Both the position numbers and the translations under genes were made by a program. The notes under the pieces are model-generated. The model saw nothing but the letters and a program-made list of their open reading frames with translations. It had not been told where the DNA came from and made no database searches. From CAZJHX01 sp964545715 (lineage in GTDB: Bacteria; Myxococcota_A; UBA9042; GCA-2863065), in contig CAZJHX010000041.1 of NCBI GenBank assembly GCA_964545715.1, positions 1 through 64,000 on the forward strand: a DNA stretch of 64,000 nucleotides, read 5' to 3'. Shown in pieces: positions 60,232 through 64,000 of this stretch (position 1 is the first letter of the stretch; each line of letters opens with the position of its first letter).

Positions 60232-60974
60232 GAAACTCGTCCCGCCCATCTCTGCTCGTCGCCGTCCTCGTAGTGCTGATGGCCATGCCGGCCGTGGCCA
60301 CCGAGCCGACGGACACCGAGTCCTCTGAATCAACCCTGGACTCAGAGCTGAACGCTGAGGAATCGGAGAGCATTCACCCGACCAACTACCCCCACCGCCA
60401 TCGCCGTCGCCGTGTGCGTCATCGCCGCCGACGTCACCACCGTCGCTTTGGCGACAAGCGCACCAGCATGTACGTGGGGCTGGGGCTGCTGGGTAACTTC
60501 TTCTTCGGCTCGGACTCGGACATCTCCAAAGTCTACCGGGGCGGCGGCGGCTTCAACCTGCAGCTGGGCGCGCGCTTCAACCGCAACTTCGCGCTGGAGT
60601 TCGGCTACCTGGCCGCCTTCCAGGAGACGGAGTCGGTGAACGGCGTCAGCGTCTCGCAGGGCTCGGTCCAGGCCGTGACGCTGGACGGCAAGATCTTCGT
60701 GGCTCCGGGCATGACGCGCATTGAGCCCTTCGTGCAGCTGGGTGTCGGCGCCTATCTGCTCTCGGAGGCGTTCAACGAAGAGCTGACGGGCGTTGGCTTC
60801 AACCTCGGCGGGGGCGTGGACATCCGGTTCTCGCAGTTTGTCGCGCTGGGCCTGCGCCTCATCTATCGCGGCTTCCACGTGGACAACTCGGACAACAACT
60901 ACTACGCGATTCCGACGCAGAGCGCCTTCCTGAACACGGTAACGGCCGAAGCCAACCTCCAGCTACACTTCTAA
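60228..60974 (+). CDS. Outer-membrane beta-barrel protein with acidic and His/Arg-rich N-terminus
   Basis: 248 residues. Signal to about 24; residues 27-48 are acidic (T-D-T-E-S-S-E); 56-78 are almost all His and Arg; residues 80-248 form an OmpA/OmpW-sized eight-stranded barrel ending in L-Q-L-H-F. Strong Shine-Dalgarno (GAGG) inside the lipB 3' end. The basic segment may bind lipopolysaccharide, DNA or metal (inference). Confidence 0.78.
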   Translation: MRNSSRPSLLVAVLVVLMAMPAVATEPTDTESSESTLDSELNAEESESIHPTNYPHRHRRRRVRHRRRRHHRRFGDKRTSMYVGLGLLGNFFFGSDSDISKVYRGGGGFNLQLGARFNRNFALEFGYLAAFQETESVNGVSVSQGSVQAVTLDGKIFVAPGMTRIEPFVQLGVGAYLLSEAFNEELTGVGFNLGGGVDIRFSQFVALGLRLIYRGFHVDNSDNNYYAIPTQSAFLNTVTAEANLQLHF

Positions 60975-61025
60975 TTGGGTGCCGACTGATTGGGTTCCTA
61001 CCGCCCTTAAGCGAAGCTATGGGCA

Positions 61026-61799
61026 ATGGCGCTCGATATCATCATAGGCGTGTTCGTCCTGACGCTGGGCTGGTTCGGCTCGCAGTCCGGGATGAGCAGC
61101 CAGATCTTTCAGCTCATTATTTACGCCGGTGGCGCGTGGCTCGGTCGGGCCATTTCGCGTCCGGCCGCCAAGTTCATGGTGACCGGCATCGAGTGGCCTC
61201 TGCGCTTCGCCTCGGGCATCGCGTTCATGCTGTCGTTTTGCGTGTGTGTGATGGTGTTGTGGTTCATCCTGGGCAAGGGCAAGGACCGAGTCAGCTCCCA
61301 CTCCGGCGGGCTGGACTCCGCGATCGGCGGGCTGATGGGCGCCGTGGGCGGTCTCATCGTCTGTTACGCGTTGCTCGGCGGGTTCATTCTGGTCACCCAG
61401 CACCTCGGCGGCGAGCGGGCGATGTTCGCCTTTCAGTTTCAGAACTCGCGTGCCGGTGCCTACGTGCTGACTCATAACCCGGTGGACCCGGAGCCGTTCC
61501 CGCACGCCATCGTGCTGCAGGCCGCTGTCGGCGATCCGGACCCGGCCTTCAAGTCGCCCAACTCCTTTGCGCTGGCGGACCTGTTCGAGAACCCCAAAGC
61601 AAAGTTTCTGCGCACGTCACCCGACGTGACCGCCGCCATCAAGTCCGCCCGGTGGAAAGACCTGCGGCGCAACAAGGACCTGATGGCGCTGATCACGGAT
61701 GCGCGCTTTCTGGCCGGTGCGCGCCTCTACATGACGCCTGTGCACAAGATCAAAGCCGAGAAGCCCGAAGAGCGCTTCGAAGAGCTGCGTCAGAAGTAG
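61026..61799 (+). CDS. CvpA-family-like inner-membrane protein
   Basis: 257 residues with four transmembrane helices in the first 130 residues (D-I-I-I-G-V-F-V-L-T-L-G-W-F start, G-G-L-D-S-A-I-G-G-L-M-G-A-V-G-G-L motif). This matches the CvpA domain, usually about 160 residues. The remaining 120 residues are a soluble tail with D-L-F-E-N-P and I-T-D-A-R-F repeats. Family role: envelope homeostasis, colicin V production in E. coli. It is 51 nt after the barrel gene. Confidence 0.75.
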   Translation: MALDIIIGVFVLTLGWFGSQSGMSSQIFQLIIYAGGAWLGRAISRPAAKFMVTGIEWPLRFASGIAFMLSFCVCVMVLWFILGKGKDRVSSHSGGLDSAIGGLMGAVGGLIVCYALLGGFILVTQHLGGERAMFAFQFQNSRAGAYVLTHNPVDPEPFPHAIVLQAAVGDPDPAFKSPNSFALADLFENPKAKFLRTSPDVTAAIKSARWKDLRRNKDLMALITDARFLAGARLYMTPVHKIKAEKPEERFEELRQK

Positions 61800-61803
61800 G
61801 CCC

Positions 61804-62511
61804 TTGCGCCCACACCCGCCCCGACTACTGTCATGGGTGCTTACCTCGATACTCGACTTCTTCCTGCCTCCGCGCTGCATCGCCTGCAGCCGGCTGTGCC
61901 CCACCATGTTCTGCGTCATCTGCGACCTGTCGGTGACTCCCATCGTCGGCGGGTGCGGGCGTTGCGGCGTTCCCATGGACGGCATCTCATCGCTGTGCGG
62001 CCGGTGTGTCCGGGACGCCTGGCCGCTGCGCTCGTCCTGGGCGCGTTGGGAGCTGGGCGGCGCCGTTCAGCGCGCGGTTCATCGGTTCAAATATGGTGAG
62101 CGCCCCGATCTCGCGCGTGTGCTTGGCGCCGCGTTCGACCCGCGCGGCGGGGAATGGGACCGGATCGTGCCGGTCCCGCTGCACCCGCGTCGGGCCATGC
62201 GCCGGGGCTACAACCAGGCGGCCCTGTTGGCCACCCAGATCGGTGATCGCCTTCAGCTGCCCGTCGGCTACCGGGACCTGCAGCGCTTTCGTCGGACCCG
62301 CCCACAGGCGCTTCTACGCACGGTCACCGAGCGCGCCGAGAACATCCGCGGCGCGTTTCGGATGCGGCGCGGCGTCCAGGCTGCGGGCGCACGGATTTTG
62401 CTGGTCGACGACGTGGTTACGACCGGCGCCACGATGGGCGCGTGCGCAAAGGTGCTGCGCAAAGCGGGCGCCGCTCACGTGGACGGCTGGTCGGTCGCGC
62501 GCGGCCTGTAG
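61804..62511 (+). CDS. ComF-family phosphoribosyltransferase-like protein
   Basis: 235 residues from TTG 61804. N-terminal zinc-ribbon cysteines (P-P-R-C-I-A-C, C-V-I-C, C-G-R-C, C-G-R-C) are followed by H-R-F-K-Y-G, P-V-P-L-H-P-R-R-A-M-R-R-G-Y-N-Q-A and the PRPP loop V-D-D-V-V-T-T-G-A-T. Needed for DNA uptake in competent bacteria; the substrate is unknown. Starts 4 nt after the CvpA-like stop. Confidence 0.9.
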   Translation: MRPHPPRLLSWVLTSILDFFLPPRCIACSRLCPTMFCVICDLSVTPIVGGCGRCGVPMDGISSLCGRCVRDAWPLRSSWARWELGGAVQRAVHRFKYGERPDLARVLGAAFDPRGGEWDRIVPVPLHPRRAMRRGYNQAALLATQIGDRLQLPVGYRDLQRFRRTRPQALLRTVTERAENIRGAFRMRRGVQAAGARILLVDDVVTTGATMGACAKVLRKAGAAHVDGWSVARGL

Positions 62512-62934
62512 TCAGTCCCGGTGGTATTTGCCGCCGCGGTTGATCGAATCTGCGCGGTAGAGCTGCTCGGCGATCATCACAAAACACAGCTGGTGCGGCA
62601 GCGTCAGCCTGGAGAGCGCCAGCGACAGGTCGGCCGCGGCCTTCTCCTCGGGGCGAAGGCCGTCCGCATCCCCGATCAAAAACGCCACGCCCGGCACCCC
62701 ACGCCGCTCAAAGTCCTGCACGCGCTTTGCAAAGGCCGCCGATGTCAGCTGTTGGCCGCGCTCATCCAGCGCGATAGAGCGCCAGCCCTTGGGCACATGC
62801 TCCAGCAGCGATCCCTTCTTGACCAGGATCCGGTCGACGGGCACACGTCCGCGCAGCAGCTTTTGGTAGTAATCAAACCGCTCGATCAGCGAGGGTTCGC
62901 GCAGTCGGGACCGCGACAGGACGAGCGCTTTCAG
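62512..62934 (-). CDS. rlmH: 23S rRNA (pseudouridine1915-N3)-methyltransferase
   Basis: A SPOUT methyltransferase modifying helix 69 of 23S rRNA. F-L-I-G-D-A-D-G-L, L-T-L-P-H-Q-L and A-E-Q-L-Y-R-A at the end are diagnostic. The only ATG/GTG start (GTG 62844) would give 110 residues and cut off the N-terminal domain of this normally ~155-residue protein. The frame is open and family-like (L-K-A-L-V-L-S) up to a CTG at 62932-62934 that overlaps the rsfS stop as CTGA. I therefore place the start there (140 residues). It is coded with rsfS, its usual neighbour. Confidence 0.88.
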   Translation of the reverse strand: MKALVLSRSRLREPSLIERFDYYQKLLRGRVPVDRILVKKGSLLEHVPKGWRSIALDERGQQLTSAAFAKRVQDFERRGVPGVAFLIGDADGLRPEEKAAADLSLALSRLTLPHQLCFVMIAEQLYRADSINRGGKYHRD

Positions 62935-63338
62935 GGTTGGAAGATCACGCCCTGCTCAAAGACACTCTCGACCATCTCGTCTTCCCAGGCTGGGGTCTCG
63001 ATGGGCAACTTCTCGGCTTCCTGCCACAGCCCGTCCAGGTCGTAATAACCACGTACGGGAGCGTTGAAGACATGAACCACGACGTCCCCGTAGTCCATAA
63101 GCACCCACTGACCGCCGTCCGCGCCCTCGATACCGTTGGCCAGACGGCCATCCTCTTTCTTCATCGACAGCGAGATGTGATCGGCGATGGCTTTCACCTG
63201 CCGGTCGCTTCGGCCGCTGGCAACAATGAGGTAGTCGGTATATCCGACGAGGTCGGAGACGTGCAGAACCTTGAGGTTGAATGCCTTCTTGTCAAAGGCA
63301 AGCTCGGTGAGTCGCAATGCGAGCAGTTTAGCGTCCAA
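62931..63338 (-). CDS. rsfS: Ribosomal silencing factor RsfS
   Basis: 135 residues. Binds L14 and blocks subunit joining in starved cells. Typical features: V-S-D-L-V-G-Y-T-D-Y-L-I-V-A-S-G-R-S-D-R-Q-V and G-Q-W-V-L-M-D-Y-G-D-V-V-V-H-V-F are the conserved core. Lies between proA and rlmH on the minus strand, a common bacterial order. Confidence 0.94.
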   Translation of the reverse strand: MDAKLLALRLTELAFDKKAFNLKVLHVSDLVGYTDYLIVASGRSDRQVKAIADHISLSMKKEDGRLANGIEGADGGQWVLMDYGDVVVHVFNAPVRGYYDLDGLWQEAEKLPIETPAWEDEMVESVFEQGVIFQP

Positions 63339-63426
63339 GTAAAGATCACCTCGTGGGGTCGTTTGAAACCCAGTTCAGATTACATGACGAAACCAAAGCG
63401 CGTCCATTCACTGTGTATGTTGAGGC

Positions 63427-64000
63427 TCACGGTCTGACGTGCCCCTCGCCATAAACGACAAACTTTTGAGTCGTCAGCTCTTTCAACCCCATCGGTCCAA
63501 ATGCGTGCAGACGTGAGGTGCTGATGCCAATCTCCGCGCCCAGACCCAGCTCGCCGCCGTCGTTGAAGCGGGTTGAAGCGTTGACCATGACGGCGCTGGA
63601 CGGCACTGATGCGACAAACGCGTTGGCCCGCCCATAGTCGCTGGTGATGATCGACTCGGTGTGGTCGCTGCCGTAGATCCGGATGTGCTCGATCGCCGCG
63701 TCCATGTCGTCGACGACCCGCACGCTCAGGATCAGATCCAGGTACTCCGCGTGCCAGTCAGCGTCGCCCGCGGGGGTCATGTCCGGCCACAGCGCGCGTG
63801 CTCGCTCACAGCCACGCAGCTCCACGCCGGTCTCGCTCAAGGTGTTGGCCACGGCGGGTACGAACTTCTCGGCAACCGCGCGGTGGACCAGTAGCGTCTC
63901 CAGCGCGTTGCACACGCCCGGACGCTGCGTTTTGGCGTTGACCGCGATGTCGGCGGCCATGGCCAGGTCCGCGGTGTCGTCCACGAACACGTGGCAGACG
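63427..64000 (-). CDS. proA: Gamma-glutamyl phosphate reductase, C-terminal part (cut by window edge)
   Basis: 191 codons, open at the right edge. Reduces gamma-glutamyl phosphate in proline synthesis. Catalytic Cys in Q-R-P-G-V-C-N-A-L-E-T-L-L, then Y-G-S-D-H-T-E-S-I, V-N-A-S-T-R-F-N-D-G-G-E-L-G-L-G-A-E-I-G-I-S-T and G-P-M-G-L-K-E-L-T-T are all family hallmarks. 88 nt lie between its stop and rsfS. Confidence 0.93.
   Translation of the reverse strand, partial: VCHVFVDDTADLAMAADIAVNAKTQRPGVCNALETLLVHRAVAEKFVPAVANTLSETGVELRGCERARALWPDMTPAGDADWHAEYLDLILSVRVVDDMDAAIEHIRIYGSDHTESIITSDYGRANAFVASVPSSAVMVNASTRFNDGGELGLGAEIGISTSRLHAFGPMGLKELTTQKFVVYGEGHVRP

Overview
The window is GC-rich, densely packed bacterial DNA. 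It suggests a predatory or social Myxococcota/Deltaproteobacteria-type organism, possibly of the Bradymonadales kind. The grounds are the many lipoproteins and secreted proteins built from cysteine-rich or calcium-binding repeats, a MYXO-CTERM-like tail on a matrixin protease, a Hanks-type Ser/Thr kinase, ACAD10/11-like lipid genes, and many 4-nt ATGA/GTGA gene overlaps. I saw no rRNA, tRNA or CRISPR.

Region 1 (1-17.0 kb): a divergent pair of lipoprotein genes with Asp/Thr stalks. The rightward one is a giant protein made almost entirely of C-x5-C-T-x-D-x-C repeats, like the Dictyostelium CTDC extracellular-matrix repeat. It is interrupted at 8.0-8.16 kb by an in-frame TAG, a 10-N scaffold gap and what looks like a degraded Illumina index adapter. 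The two halves are therefore probably one gene of more than 5,300 codons. A decayed REP-associated (Y1) transposase follows.

Region 2 (17.1-28 kb): a leftward ACAD11-type operon (aminoglycoside-phosphotransferase-like kinase, DUF6285-like protein, acyl-CoA dehydrogenase). Facing it are a crotonase and a thrombospondin-type-3-repeat lipoprotein. Then comes a tightly overlapped biotin operon, bioB-bioA-bioD-bioF, coupled to a fused DAHP synthase-prephenate dehydratase. A roughly 190-bp palindromic element with 31-bp perfect arms separates this from the next gene.

Region 3 (28-42.7 kb): a pseudokinase-kinase-winged-helix protein; an envelope lipid-transport operon (LolA-like, beta-barrel, MMPL); amt with a likely sigma-54 promoter; a sulfatase-like lipoprotein; and an unexpected fusion of an MMACHC (CblC)-like domain with an NTAQ1 N-terminal-glutamine amidase. 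Then an SDR, a glycosyltransferase and an SGNH-like protein.

Region 4 (42.7-58.7 kb): an operon of lipoprotein, two ABC ATPase/permease pairs and a quinone oxidoreductase. Then a small membrane protein. Then an operon of 5'-nucleotidase with a Cys-rich tail, a lipoprotein and a beta-barrel. A rightward operon follows: small secreted protein, matrixin metalloprotease, CrtC/AttH-like protein, cysteine desulfurase.

Region 5 (58.7-64 kb): core genes. These are a phosphoesterase, lipB, an outer-membrane protein, a CvpA-like protein, a ComF-like protein and, leftward, proA-rsfS-rlmH, with proA cut by the window edge.

Many starts lack a Shine-Dalgarno sequence and have a TANNNT -10-like box 6-10 nt upstream, suggesting common leaderless transcription. 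All functional calls come from reading translations. No database search was run.
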